A DNA stretch of 64,000 bases, taken from Acidobacteriota bacterium. Its GTDB lineage: Bacteria > Acidobacteriota > Holophagae > Holophagales > Holophagaceae. Each line of letters starts with the position of its first letter. Positions within the stretch are counted from its first letter, which is position 1. The notes under the pieces are model-generated. The model did not search any database, was not told the DNA's origin, and saw nothing but the letters and a program-made list of their open reading frames with translations. Positions 1 through 9,800 of this stretch are shown one piece after another. The stretch covers positions 62,001 to 126,000 of the forward strand of contig JAJYRN010000009.1 in the NCBI GenBank assembly GCA_021794095.1, given 5' to 3'. A program made the translations under genes and the position numbers.

Positions 1-918
1 CCAGGGGCGCTGTCGGAACAGGCGGGTGCCCCGGTCCGTCATGGCCCCCAGGCCTGACAACGGCGCTTCCAGACCAAAAGCCAGATCCTTCATGGTCTGG
101 AACCGGTCCTGGGGGCGTTTCTCAAGGCAGCGGAACACCACCCGCTCCAGCCCGGGTGGGATGGGGCCCCGCAGTCCGCTGAACTCCGGGGGCTCATCGC
201 GGAGGATGGCCGTCACGGATTCCGCCCCGCTCGACCCGCTGAATGGACGTCGGCCCGTGAGTATTTCGTACAGAACCACGCCGAAACTGAAGATGTCCGA
301 GCGCGGATCCACCGGCTGGCCCCGGAGTTGTTCGGGACTCATGTAGCCCACGGTGCCGATCACGGCGCCCGCGCGGCTCAAGGTCGTCTGCGGAGACGTT
401 CCGGGGGGCAGGGTCGAGGCCGCATCCCAGGGCGGCTCCACGGGTTTGGCCAAACCGAAATCCAGCACTTTGATCTGGCCGTCCACGGTCAAGAACAGGT
501 TGTCGGGTTTCAGATCCCGGTGGACGATGCCCTTTTCGTGGGCGGCGCCCACGCCCCGGGCGATCTGGATGGCCCATTCCAGAGCTTTCCGGGGAGGAAC
601 GGCGCCCTCCTCGAGCAGGTGCCGGAGGGAGGCCCCTTCCAGCAGTTCCATGACGGCGTAGGCCCGGGAACCATCCCAGCCGAAATCGAAGATGCCGAGG
701 ATGTTGGGATGGGACAGGGCTGCCACCGCCTTGGCCTCGCGTTCGAAGCGGGCGCGGATTTCGGGATCTTCCGCCAGGCCCTGGGGCAGGATCTTGATGG
801 CCACCAGGCGATCCAGCTTGGGATCCCTGGCTTTGTACACCTCGCCCATGCCTCCCGACCCGAGCGGGCTCAGGATCTCGTAGGGGCCGATGCGCGTGCC
901 GGGGTTGAGCGCGGCCAT
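1..918 (-). CDS. Serine/threonine protein kinase, 3' end cut by window edge
   Basis: Cytosolic Hanks-type kinase that transfers ATP gamma-phosphate to Ser/Thr of target proteins. All core motifs are visible: glycine-rich loop LGSGGMGEVYKA (residues 19-30), VAIK lysine K42, catalytic HRDLKPDN (about 133-140, D135), DFGLAKP, activation-segment GYMSPEQ and DPRSDIFSFG. Only the N-terminal 306 residues are inside the window, so any C-terminal sensor or TPR region is unseen. The start ATG has a GAGGTAGGAC ribosome site just upstream and lies 4 nt after the stop of pilD, so the two are co-transcribed. Substrates cannot be inferred. Family assignment is secure. Confidence 0.93.
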   Translation of the reverse strand, partial: MAALNPGTRIGPYEILSPLGSGGMGEVYKARDPKLDRLVAIKILPQGLAEDPEIRARFEREAKAVAALSHPNILGIFDFGWDGSRAYAVMELLEGASLRHLLEEGAVPPRKALEWAIQIARGVGAAHEKGIVHRDLKPDNLFLTVDGQIKVLDFGLAKPVEPPWDAASTLPPGTSPQTTLSRAGAVIGTVGYMSPEQLRGQPVDPRSDIFSFGVVLYEILTGRRPFSGSSGAESVTAILRDEPPEFSGLRGPIPPGLERVVFRCLEKRPQDRFQTMKDLAFGLEAPLSGLGAMTDRGTRLFRQRPW

Positions 919-922
919 CGTC

Positions 923-1843
923 CTACCTCACCCACCCCAGGTAGCCCAGCCACATCGCCCGGCCGAAGAACACGACGAGGGGCGTGGCGAGGGCCAGGAA
1001 GCAGCCGAAGGGCAACATCGTCTGGGATCCCGTGCGGCGGATGAGCATGAGCGGGATGCCCACGGCCGCGCCCAGGGCGGCGCCGAGGAAGAGGATGCCG
1101 AGCATCGGTCCCCAGCCCCAGAAGGCGCCGAGCCAGGCCAGCATCTTGAAATCGCCCATGCCCAGGCCATCGGTCTTGCGGATGGCCTTGTAGAGGAAGG
1201 CGATCAGGGCCGGGCCGCCATAGCCGAGCGCCAGGCCCAGCAGGCTGCCTTTCCAGGTGAGCGTCGCGCCGAAGGTGGACCAGGCGGGCGCCGGCTGGAG
1301 GCCGTTGTGCCAGAGGCTGACGGCCAGCAGGTTCGAAAAGCCATGCCCGCTGAGGATCACCACGGTCTGGTCCGCGAAGAGCGCCTGCGGCAGGGCGAAG
1401 AGAACCCCCAGGGCCATCAGGGGGAACTGGAGGACATCCGGCAGGATCATCTCGGTGAGGTCCGTGAAGAAGAGCACCAGCAGGGCGAAGCCGCAGATCA
1501 CGCCCTTCAGCCAGATCAGGGTGCCGAAGGGGAGGAGCCAGTGGGCCCCGCCCAGGATCAGGCCGCCCAACAGCTCCACAAGCGGGTAGCGGAACGGGAT
1601 GCGCCAGCCGCAGGCCGCGCACTTCCCCCGCAGCCAGAGCCAGCCGAACACCGGGATGTTATGCCAGGGCTTGATCCGCGCCTTGCAGGAGGGGCAGTGG
1701 CTGGCCCGGGTGATGACATCCCGTTCGGCAGGATCCTCCTGGGGCAGGCGGTGGATCAGCACATTGCAGAAGGATCCCAGCACCAGCCCGAACGGGGCCA
1801 GCAGGGCGGTGAGGATCCAGGGGGGCAGGTCCAGGAGGGGCAT
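923..1843 (-). CDS. pilD: Type IV prepilin peptidase / N-methyltransferase PilD
   Basis: Inner-membrane aspartyl protease (A24 family) that cleaves type IV prepilins and pseudopilins after the conserved Gly and methylates the new N-terminus. The 306-residue protein has the N-terminal cytoplasmic domain with two CxxC pairs (C50/C53, C75/C78), which marks the bifunctional form, followed by multiple membrane helices. Both catalytic aspartates are in context: FTDLTEMILPD and GMGDFK. The chosen ATG is preceded 6 nt upstream by a -10-like hexamer. The frame stays open much further upstream, but that extension is antisense to the cyclophilin gene and has no family similarity. Divergent from the cyclophilin gene, upstream of the kinase. 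Confidence 0.93.
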   Translation of the reverse strand: MPLLDLPPWILTALLAPFGLVLGSFCNVLIHRLPQEDPAERDVITRASHCPSCKARIKPWHNIPVFGWLWLRGKCAACGWRIPFRYPLVELLGGLILGGAHWLLPFGTLIWLKGVICGFALLVLFFTDLTEMILPDVLQFPLMALGVLFALPQALFADQTVVILSGHGFSNLLAVSLWHNGLQPAPAWSTFGATLTWKGSLLGLALGYGGPALIAFLYKAIRKTDGLGMGDFKMLAWLGAFWGWGPMLGILFLGAALGAAVGIPLMLIRRTGSQTMLPFGCFLALATPLVVFFGRAMWLGYLGWVR

Positions 1844-1849
1844 GCGTCC

Positions 1850-1855
1850 ACGATA
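1850..1855 (-). promoter_or_regulatory. -10-like hexamer for pilD, leaderless spacing
   Basis: TATCGT on the minus strand ends 6 nt before the pilD ATG, so transcription would begin at about the A of the start codon. No convincing -35 is seen. Confidence 0.35.
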
Positions 1856-1909
1856 CCGGGAGCTTCTTCCCCTTTCGCGGCAGAATAAAGGTGACGCCCC
1901 GGAGGCCCC

Positions 1910-2548
1910 GTGTTCCGCAGCCTGATCCTGTGCACCACCCTTGGCCTGGGCGCCCTGTCCGCCCAGCAGCCCCCGGCACCCGCCCCGGCCACCGCGCCCG
2001 TCCCCGCGCCGGAGCCCGCCCCCAAGGCCAAACCCCGGGTTCGCATAGATACCAGCTACGGTCCCATTGTGGTGGAGCTGGAGCCCGCCCTGGCTCCCGT
2101 CACCGTCGCAAACTTCCTCCAGTACGTGAAGGATGGCTTCTATAGCGGCACCATCTTCCACCGGGTCATCCCCGGCTTCATGATCCAGGGCGGCGGCCTC
2201 AGGGCAGACCTGACGGAGAAGCCCACCCGGCCCCCCATCCAGAACGAAGCGCCCCAGACCTTCAAGGCCGGGCTGAAGAACCTGCGCGGCACCCTGGCCA
2301 TGGCCCGCACCTCGGATCCGCAGAGTGCCGCCGCTGAGTTCTACATCAACCTGGTGGACAATCCCTCCCTCGACCACCGCGACTACTCGCCCGAGGGCTA
2401 TGGCTACTGCGTCTTCGGGCATGTGGTGTCGGGCATGAAGGTGGTGGACAAGATCGCCCAGGTGCGCACCGAGTGGCGCCAGGGGCAGTCGGGCGTGCCC
2501 CAGTTCCCCGTGTTCATCAAGGGCGCCACGCTGCTGCCGCCCCAGTAG
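1910..2548 (+). CDS. Secreted cyclophilin-type peptidyl-prolyl cis-trans isomerase
   Basis: Catalyses prolyl cis-trans isomerisation during folding of exported proteins. The GTG start is preceded by GGAGG. Residues 1-18 form a signal peptide ending in LSAQ, followed by a Pro/Ala-rich linker to about residue 45. The cyclophilin domain then begins with DTSYGPIVVELEP and carries FHRVIPGFMIQGG (the catalytic Arg motif) and a VFGHVVSGMKVVDKIA tail. Length is 212 residues, typical for a periplasmic cyclophilin of the PpiA class plus linker. It stands alone and is divergent from pilD across a 66-bp intergenic promoter region. Confidence 0.9.
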   Translation: MFRSLILCTTLGLGALSAQQPPAPAPATAPVPAPEPAPKAKPRVRIDTSYGPIVVELEPALAPVTVANFLQYVKDGFYSGTIFHRVIPGFMIQGGGLRADLTEKPTRPPIQNEAPQTFKAGLKNLRGTLAMARTSDPQSAAAEFYINLVDNPSLDHRDYSPEGYGYCVFGHVVSGMKVVDKIAQVRTEWRQGQSGVPQFPVFIKGATLLPPQ

Positions 2549-2617
2549 GCCCCGCCACCGCTCAGCCCGCGGAACCGACCGTTCGGAGGAATCCTGGTCT
2601 CGCTCTCAGGGTGTAGC

Positions 2618-2623
2618 TAGACT
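2618..2623 (+). promoter_or_regulatory. -10-like TAGACT upstream of the large M16 peptidase gene
   Basis: TAGACTGG lies in the 174-bp gap before the M16 gene, about 100 nt before its ATG. The same octamer occurs before the M16 gene at 16236 and before rpmB, supporting a -10 role. The gap holds no other feature I can identify. Confidence 0.35.
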
Positions 2624-2722
2624 GGTCGTTTCCATCCGTGCCGTCGCGCGCGACCCCAGTGGATTCCGGCCCAGCAGATCACCGTGGCCCGTTTCCACCG
2701 ATCCCTAATTCAAGGAGTTTTC

Positions 2723-5401
2723 ATGAATCGAACCCTATCCCGATGTCTGCCGACCGCGCTCAGCGCGCTGCTGGCCCTGCCCGCGGTCGCCGCAGCGAAG
2801 CCAGCGCCCGGCGGCGAGGTGCTGCGGGCCACCCTGGCCAACGGCCTGCGGGTGGTGATCGTGCGCAACACGCTGGCGCCGGTGGTTACCACCGAGATCA
2901 ATTACCAGGTGGGCTCCAACGAGGCGCCCCAGGGTTTCCCGGGCAGCGCCCACGCCCTGGAGCACATGATGTTCCGTGGCAGCAAGGGCCTCTCCCGGGA
3001 GCAGTTGGCCCAGATCTCGGCGGCCATGGGCGGCAATTACAACGCCGACACCACCCAGACCGTCACCCAGTACTTCTTCACGGCCCCGGCCGCGGATCTG
3101 TCCGTCGCCCTGCACATCGAAGCCATCCGCATGCGCGGGCTCGAGCTGACCCCCGCGGGCTGGGCCAAGGAGCGCGGCGCCATCGAGCAGGAAGTCTCGA
3201 TGGACCACTCCAACCCCCAGTACAAGTTCTATTCGGAGCTGCTGGCGGCCATGTTCAAGGGCACGCCCTACGACCATGACGCGCTGGGCACCCGCGCCTC
3301 CTTCGACAAGACCACCGCTGCCGACCTGAAGCGCTTCCATGACCAGTGGTACGCGCCCAACAACGCCATCCTCGTCATCGCCGGGGATGTGCAGCCCCAG
3401 GCCGCCCTGGCGCAGGTGAAGGCCCTTTTCGGAAGCATTCCGAAGCGGACCCTGCCGGCTCGGCCGAAGGTCGCCTTCAGCCCGGTCCAGCCGGAGACCC
3501 TGAAGCTGCCCACGGACCTTCCGGTGGGCCTGGTGGCCCTCTCCTACCGCATGCCGAGCCTGACCTCGAAGGACTTCGCCGCGGCGCAGATCCTTTCTGA
3601 TGTGCTGGGCAGCCAGCGCGGCGAGCTCTACGCCCTGGTGCCCCAGGGCAAGGCCCTGTTCGCGGGCTTCCAGTTCCAGGCCCTGCACGGGGCCGGGCTG
3701 GGCTTCGCCATCGGCGCCTTCCCCAAGGGTGGCAACGCCCAGGCGCTGCTGGACAACATGAAGGGCGTCCTGGCCGCCACCCTGAAGCAGGGGCTGCCGG
3801 TGGACCTCATCGCGTCCGCCAAGCGCAACGAGATTGCCAGCCTCGAATTCAACAAGAACTCCATCAGCGGCCTGGCGAACGCCTGGTCCTCCGCCCTGGC
3901 CTTCCAGGACCTGGATTCGCCGGACGCCATCAAGGCGGCCTTCGAGGCGGTCACGCCCGCCGATGTCAACCGCGTCGCCCGGGAGGTGCTGGATCCCGCC
4001 CACGCCATCACGGCGATCCTGACGCCGGAGCCCTCGGGCAAACCCATCAGCGGCAAGGGCTTCGGTGGGGCCGAATCCTTCGGGGCCGAGCCCTCCGGCA
4101 AGCCCGTCAAGCTGCCCGTCTGGGCGGAGAAGGCCCTCGCCAAGATCGAGGTGCCACCCTCCGCCGTCCATCCGGTGGTGAAGACCCTGCCCAACGGCCT
4201 GCGCCTCATCATCCAGCCCGAGGCCGTGAGCGACACCGTGTCCGTCTTCGGCGCGGTCCGCACCAGCCCGGATCTCCAGCAGCCCAAGGGGAAAGACGGT
4301 GTCGCCGCCGTCATGGACGGTCTCTTCTCCTACGGCACCACCAGCCTGGACCGCCTGGCCTTTCTCAAGGCCATGGACGATATCAATGCCACCGGCCAGA
4401 GCTTCGGCACGGGTTTCTCCATCGCTGCGCCCGCCCAGCACTTCGAGCGCGCCGTGCAGCTCCTGGCGGATGACGAACTGCACCCGGCCTTCCCCGCCCA
4501 GGCCTTCGAGGTGGTGAAGCGCCAGACCGCCCAGGCCCTGGCTGGCCAGCTCCAGGCCCCCAATTACCTGTTCGGCCGTGCCCTCACCAAGGCCCTGGTG
4601 CCGGCCGGAGATCCTGCCCTCCGCGAGGCCACGCCCCAGTCGGTCATGGGCCTCAGCCTGGCGGATGTCCAGGCCTACCATACCCAGGCGCTGCGTCCGG
4701 ACCTCGCCACCATCGTGGTGGTGGGCAAGGTCACGCCCCAGGAAGCGGAGCGCGTGGTTGCCCAGTACTTCGGAAGCTGGAAGGCGGAGGGCCCGAAGCC
4801 GCAGGTCGAGCTGCCCTCCGTTCCTGCCAGCGTCATCTCCCAGGCGGTGGTGCCGGATGCCACCGCCGTGCAGGACACGGTGGTCCTGGCGGAGACCCTC
4901 GGCGTCAACCTGCATGATCCCGCCCACTACGCCCTCAACCTTGGCACCCAGGTGCTGAGCGGCGGCACCTTCGCCTCGCGGCTCTACCACGATCTGCGCG
5001 TCAAGGCCGGCCTGGTGTACTACGTGAACGGCATGCCGGACTGGGGCCTCACCCGGAGCCGCTTCGTCATGAACTTCGGCTGCGATCCCGACAAGGTCAG
5101 CCAGGCCCGCAGCCTCGCGCTGCGTGACCTGAAGGCCATGCAGGACACGCCGGTCACACCCGCCGAACTCACCCGGGCCAAGGCTCAGCTGATGCGGTCC
5201 ATCCCCCTCGGCGAGTCCAGCATCGGCGCCATCGGCGGACGGATGCTCTACTACGCCCAGCACGACCTGCCCCCCGACACGGCCACCGTGGCGGCACGGC
5301 ACTACCTGGCCCTCACGGCACCGGAGATCCAGGCGGCCTTCAAGAAATGGCTCGATCCCGCCCGCTTCGCCACCGTCATCAAGGGCCCCGCGCCCAAGTA
5401 G
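2723..5401 (+). CDS. Secreted two-domain M16 (pitrilysin/insulinase-like) zinc peptidase
   Basis: Zinc metallopeptidase of the M16 family, 892 residues, probably periplasmic. The signal peptide spans about residues 1-25 and ends AVAAA. The zinc motif HALEH (HxxEH, residues 77-81) is in the first half, with the downstream glutamate in GAIEQEVSMD. The second half (from about residue 490, NGLRLIIQPE) repeats the M16 fold without HxxEH, the usual inactive partner domain, and includes a long GGTFASRLYHDLRVKAGL stretch. The start was chosen at the ATG with CAAGGAG upstream rather than an in-frame ATG 39 nt earlier, because it places the signal peptide at the N-terminus. Monocistronic; ends at a bidirectional terminator. 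Substrate unknown. Confidence 0.92.
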   Translation: MNRTLSRCLPTALSALLALPAVAAAKPAPGGEVLRATLANGLRVVIVRNTLAPVVTTEINYQVGSNEAPQGFPGSAHALEHMMFRGSKGLSREQLAQISAAMGGNYNADTTQTVTQYFFTAPAADLSVALHIEAIRMRGLELTPAGWAKERGAIEQEVSMDHSNPQYKFYSELLAAMFKGTPYDHDALGTRASFDKTTAADLKRFHDQWYAPNNAILVIAGDVQPQAALAQVKALFGSIPKRTLPARPKVAFSPVQPETLKLPTDLPVGLVALSYRMPSLTSKDFAAAQILSDVLGSQRGELYALVPQGKALFAGFQFQALHGAGLGFAIGAFPKGGNAQALLDNMKGVLAATLKQGLPVDLIASAKRNEIASLEFNKNSISGLANAWSSALAFQDLDSPDAIKAAFEAVTPADVNRVAREVLDPAHAITAILTPEPSGKPISGKGFGGAESFGAEPSGKPVKLPVWAEKALAKIEVPPSAVHPVVKTLPNGLRLIIQPEAVSDTVSVFGAVRTSPDLQQPKGKDGVAAVMDGLFSYGTTSLDRLAFLKAMDDINATGQSFGTGFSIAAPAQHFERAVQLLADDELHPAFPAQAFEVVKRQTAQALAGQLQAPNYLFGRALTKALVPAGDPALREATPQSVMGLSLADVQAYHTQALRPDLATIVVVGKVTPQEAERVVAQYFGSWKAEGPKPQVELPSVPASVISQAVVPDATAVQDTVVLAETLGVNLHDPAHYALNLGTQVLSGGTFASRLYHDLRVKAGLVYYVNGMPDWGLTRSRFVMNFGCDPDKVSQARSLALRDLKAMQDTPVTPAELTRAKAQLMRSIPLGESSIGAIGGRMLYYAQHDLPPDTATVAARHYLALTAPEIQAAFKKWLDPARFATVIKGPAPK

Positions 5402-5422
5402 GTGAATGCGCTTTGCCACCAG

Positions 5423-5449
5423 CGGAGGCCGGCTTCCCGCCGGCCTCCG
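5423..5449. terminator. Hairpin terminator between convergent genes
   Basis: Perfect 11-bp GC-rich stem (CGGAGGCCGGC with its complement) and a 5-nt loop, placed exactly between the stop codons of the M16 peptidase and the convergent membrane-protein gene. It can serve both strands; the T-tract is weak. Confidence 0.6.
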
Positions 5450-5854
5450 TTAGTTGATGATCTTGATGGGCGGAGGCGGGCCCTGGGGCCGTTCGCGCTC
5501 CTTGGGGATGAAGATCCCGCCGAGGATGGCGGCCACGAGGCTGGCCACGAGGGCGCCAAAAAATCCAGCCCAGAAGCCGGACACGCTGAACTGAAGGCCC
5601 AGACGCGTCGAGACCGTGCCCGCCAGCCAGAGCATCAGGCCGTTGATGACCAGGCTGAAGCAGCCGAAGGAGCAAACCATCGGCACCAGTGCCACGAACT
5701 TCAGCAGGGCGCCCACGGTGGCGTTCAGCAGGCCCAGGATCACGGCGACGGCCAGCAGGTCCGTGAAGGCGCCGTGATGGAGACCCGGCACCACGGCCGA
5801 GGCCACCAGCAGGCCGAGGGCGGAGAAGAGGAAGCGGAGCAGGGTCTTGAGCAT
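5450..5854 (-). CDS. Small membrane protein, phage holin 4_2-like family
   Basis: 134-residue integral membrane protein with about four hydrophobic segments (residues 4-24, 30-60, 65-88, 95-115) and a short proline-rich cytoplasmic tail. The pattern LLxxAxxVPGLHHGAFTDLLAVAVILGLLNATVG matches the family annotated as phage holin family 4 superfamily IV / DUF-type membrane protein. In cellular genomes such proteins are not prophage genes, and their role is unknown. The start is 1 nt from the stop of cysE upstream, so the two are translationally coupled. No phage genes are nearby, so lysis is not implied. Confidence 0.75.
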   Translation of the reverse strand: MLKTLLRFLFSALGLLVASAVVPGLHHGAFTDLLAVAVILGLLNATVGALLKFVALVPMVCSFGCFSLVINGLMLWLAGTVSTRLGLQFSVSGFWAGFFGALVASLVAAILGGIFIPKERERPQGPPPPIKIIN

Positions 5855-5855
5855 G

Positions 5856-6743
5856 TCAGGGCATCCCATCCTTTTCGTTGGCCTGGGTGATGACGCTGCC
5901 CGGCGGGACGCTGCGGGTGAGCCAGACGTTGCCGCCGATGGCGCTGCCCTTCCCGAGGGTGATGCGGCCCAGCACCGTGGCGTTGGAGTAGACGATGACA
6001 TCGTCCTCCACCACGGGATGGCGGGGCACGCCCTTCACGGGGTTCCCGAATTCATCCAGGGGGAAGCTCTTGGCGCCCAGGGTCACACCCTGGTAGAGGC
6101 GCACATTGCGGCCGAGCACGCAGGTTTCGCCGATGACGACGCCGGTGCCGTGGTCAATGAAGAAACGTTCGCCGATCTGTGCGCCGGGGTGGATGTCAAT
6201 GCCCGTGAGGCTGTGGGCGTGCTCGGTGATCATGCGGGGCAGCAGGGGCACGCCCAGCTTCAGCAGCTCGTGGGCGAGGCGCTGGCTGGTGATGGCCAGC
6301 AGGCCCGGATAGCAGAACAGCACCTCGTCGGGACTGGTGGCCGCCGGGTCGCCTTCGAAGCCCGCCTGGATGTCCGTGGCCAGCAGGCGCCGCACCTCGG
6401 GCAGCCGGGCGAGGAAGGCGCGGGCCAGGTCCAGGGCGCGGTCGGGGCAGGCGCCACAGGCGGGATCCGAGGCCATGAGGCCGCGCTGGATCTGCTCCAC
6501 CAGGCCGTGCAGCACCCGGTCCATGCGGGCGCCCAGGTGGTAGCGCAGCGTCTCCGCCTTCAGCTCGGAAGCGCCGAAATACCCCGGGAAGAGCAGGGCC
6601 CGCAGCTCCTCTACGAGACCCGCCAGGGCCGTGCGGGAGGGGAACTCCCGCCGTCCCAGGGGCATCTCCGTGAGGGCCGTGGCGGCCTCGGCCAAGGCCT
6701 CGACGACGGCGTGGAGGTCGGGGGGGGTGGATTCCTTCGGCAT
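5856..6743 (-). CDS. cysE: Serine O-acetyltransferase
   Basis: Makes O-acetyl-L-serine from L-serine and acetyl-CoA, the first step of cysteine synthesis, in the cytoplasm. The 295-residue protein has a long helical N-terminal domain (to about residue 175), then a left-handed beta-helix of hexapeptide repeats with HPGAQIGERFFIDHGTG and VVIGETCVLG, ending PPGSVITQ. The long N-terminal region with the insert CGACPDRALD resembles the EpsC-type variant more than E. coli CysE. The ATG is chosen because it has a leaderless -10 signature and because the upstream extension lacks similarity. Coupled to the holin-like gene downstream. Confidence 0.9.
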   Translation of the reverse strand: MPKESTPPDLHAVVEALAEAATALTEMPLGRREFPSRTALAGLVEELRALLFPGYFGASELKAETLRYHLGARMDRVLHGLVEQIQRGLMASDPACGACPDRALDLARAFLARLPEVRRLLATDIQAGFEGDPAATSPDEVLFCYPGLLAITSQRLAHELLKLGVPLLPRMITEHAHSLTGIDIHPGAQIGERFFIDHGTGVVIGETCVLGRNVRLYQGVTLGAKSFPLDEFGNPVKGVPRHPVVEDDVIVYSNATVLGRITLGKGSAIGGNVWLTRSVPPGSVITQANEKDGMP

Positions 6744-6750
6744 GGGAGTG

Positions 6751-6756
6751 AGGATA
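6751..6756 (-). promoter_or_regulatory. -10-like hexamer for cysE, leaderless spacing
   Basis: TATCCT on the minus strand, 7 nt before the cysE ATG. Confidence 0.4.
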
Positions 6757-6838
6757 CTCCCGGGGCCGGCGCTGACGTGGGCTGGAAACGAGCGGGAGCG
6801 CAGGGATCTTCCAGATGAGGGGCCACCCACCGGTTTTT

Positions 6839-6872
6839 CTCTGTGTCCTCCGTGGAATTCCGTGTCCTCTGG
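6839..6872. repeat. ACACGGA-type intergenic repeat
   Basis: Short tract built from two copies of the complement of CACGGAxGACAC, in the 155-bp gap between dnaE and cysE. The same degenerate element recurs at 16118-16170 and 18598-18711. Confidence 0.55.
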
Positions 6873-6898
6873 GTTCCGCTTTTTGGATTTGACCGGGT

Positions 6899-9800
6899 TC
6901 AGTAGGTCCAGCTCAGGCTGCAGCCGGTCTCCTTGGCCAGGCGCTCGGCCAGGTTGGGATCGTGGCGCAGGTTCATGTCGCGGCCGGCGCGGACGCGGGC
7001 GACGAGGCCCTCCTTCGAGCGGTACTCGAAGGTGATCGGCAGGTCACCCCGGCAATCGGCGAGGAGGGTGGCCAGGCGGGGGGGGCACTCGCCCACGGGG
7101 AGGCGCACCAGGGCGCCGTTGAAGCCGCGGCCCTGGAAGCCCTCCAGGGATTCGAGCTGGGTGGCGAAGAGTTTCACCACGGTCTGGTCGTCCTCTTCTT
7201 CGTTTTCGCCGTTTCCGTTGCCAGTGATGGTCTCCACCCGCAGTTCCCCGGTGATGCGCAGCATCGCCTCGGGCAAGGCGAGGTGGCCGTAATCCCGGAA
7301 GGGATGGAGGGCATCCTTCTTCCGGCTGACGGGATCCCACTTGCTGGCCATGAGGAGGACTTCCAGCTTGCCGGTCAGATCCTCCACCTGGAGGATGGCC
7401 CAGGGCTCGCCCTTCGGGTTGGTCTTGAAGGCCACGCTGGTGACCATGGCGCCCAGTACGACTTCCTCGCGGTCCTTGAGGCGCCCGGCCGTGGCGTCTT
7501 CCACGATCTTGGCGATGGAGCCGTGGGTGTGCACCTTCAGGGCATCGGCGAATTCCTCCAGAGGATGCCCGCTGACGAAGAGGCCCAGCACCTCCCGTTC
7601 CGCCTTGAGGCGTTCCTTGCGCTCCCAGGGTTCGATGTCCTCGGGTACCCGCCAGTCCTCGCTGAGGCTGGCCATCTCGGCATCGTCGAAGAGGCTGGTC
7701 AGGCCCAGGTCGGCGCCACCCCCGCGGGAGGCGGCGGAGAGGGCGTCGGGCAGGCCCTCCACCAGGGCCCGGCGGTTGGGTTCCAGGCTGTCAAAGGCTC
7801 CGGCCTTGATGAGCGACTCCCACACCTTGCGGTTGGCTTTCTGGAGATCGGTGCTCTTGAGGGCGTGGAAGAGATCCTTGAAACGGCCCTCGGTTTGGCG
7901 AGCCTCGAGAATCGCCTGCAACGCTGCCTCGCCCAGGCCCTTCACGGCGGCGAAGCCGAACCGGATCTGCCGGTCCCCGGTCGCCATGAAATCGAGCGCC
8001 GAATCGTTGATGTCGGGGCCCAGCACCTCGATGCCGCGGTCCCGGCAGTTCTGCACGTACTTGGCCACGTCCTCGGTGCGGCCGGATTTGGTGGAAAGCA
8101 GGCCCGCCATGAATTCCACGGGGTAGTTCGCCTTCAGGTAGGCGGTCTCGTAGGCCACCAGGGCATAGGCCGCGCTGTGGCTCTTGTTGAAGCCGTAGCC
8201 GGCGAAGTACTCGATGAGGTCGAACAGCTCGGCCACCTTGGTCTTGTCGTAGCCACGCGCGGCGCCCTGCTCGATGAACTTGTCCTTCTCCTTCTGCATC
8301 TTCACCAGATCCTTCTTGCCCATGGCGCGGCGCAGCATGTCCGCTTCGCCCAGGGTGTACCCGGCCACCAGGCTGGCGAGCTGCATCACCTGCTCCTGGT
8401 AGAGGATCACGCCGTAGGTGGGCGCCAGGATGGGCTCCAGCTGCGGGAACAGGTAGGTGACGGGCTCGCGGCCATGCCGGCGCTCCACGTAGGTGGTGCC
8501 CATGCCGGCGCCCAGGGGGCCGGGCCGGAAGAGGGCGTTGAGGGCGATGAGGTCGTCGAAGCGGTCCGGGCCCAGCTGGCGGAGCAGCTGCTTCATGCCG
8601 CCGGATTCGAACTGGAACACGCCATCGGTGTCGCCCGCGGCGAAGAGATCGAAGGTCTTCTTGTCGTCGAAGGTGCGGATGGCGGCCATGTCCGCCGGGG
8701 CGCCGTGGCGCTGGGCGATGACGCCCTGGATCTTGGCGATCTGGGTGAGGGTTTCCAGGCCCAGGAAGTCCATCTTCAGCAGGCCCGCCCGCTCGGCCTC
8801 GGTCATGGTGTACTGCACCATCACCTTGCCGTCCTTGTCCTTGCAGAGGGGAGCGAACCGCGTGAGGTCATCCGGGGCGATGATGACGCCGGCCGCATGT
8901 ACACCGGTGTTGCGGGCCAGGCCCTCCAGCTGGGCGGCCACGTCCAGGATCTGCTTGACCTCAGGCTCCCGCTCGTAGCGCTCCCGGAGCTTCTCCACCC
9001 ACTCCAGGCAGTGCGCCACGGTCACCTTCTTTTTGGGATCGGGCGAAACGGCCGGGATCAGCTTGTTCAGCTCATTGGCCCAGCCGAAGTCCTTCTCGAA
9101 GACCCGCGCCACATCCTTGATGACGGCCTTGGTCTTGAGCTGGTTGATGGTGACGATGTTGCTCACCTTGTCCTGGCCATATTTCTCGGTGACGTAGTCA
9201 ATGACCCGCTGGCGCCCGTCGCGGCAGAAATCAATGTCCACATCGGGCATGGAGATGCGTTCGGGATTGAGGAAGCGCTCGAACAGCAGGTCGTACTGCA
9301 TGGGATCCAGATCCGTGATCCGCATGGACCAGGCCACGATGCTCCCCGCGGCGGAACCGCGGCCTGGACCCACGGGCACGCCCATCTCCCGGGCCTTGCG
9401 GATGAAATCCCAGACCAGCAGGAAGTAGCCCGGGAACCCCATCTTCAGCACCGTGTCCAGCTCGAAGGCGAGGCGTTCGCGGTACTTCTCCTCCGGGTAT
9501 TTCAGCACGCCGCGCTGCCAGAGCGGCCGGCACTCCGCGAGACGGGCTTCGAAGGACTCCCGCGCGATGTGGACGAAATAGGACTCCAGATCGTAGCCGG
9601 AAGGCACGGGGAACTGCGGCGTGACGGGCTTCCGCGTGATGGGGAAGAGATCCACCTTGGCGGCGATCTCGAGGGTGCGCTCCAGGTACTCCGGGTGGCC
9701 CGGGAACACGGCGCGCATCTCCTCGGGCGTCTTCACGAAGAACTGGTCCGTGGAGAAACGCATGCGCTTCTCCTTCGCCTTGGTGGTCTTGGTGCCGATG

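Noticed and set aside
923-2422. 499-residue prepilin peptidase extending to 2422
   Set aside because: The N-terminal 193 codons are antisense to the cyclophilin gene and unlike PilD; the ATG at 1843 gives a standard-length protein.
2735-5419. 894-codon open frame antisense to the M16 peptidase gene
   Set aside because: Long antisense frames are typical at this GC content; the sequence is low in hydrophobic order, has no domain and the sense strand is a clear peptidase.
5450-5854. Prophage, suggested by the holin-like protein
   Set aside because: No other phage gene is nearby; such proteins are common chromosomal membrane proteins.
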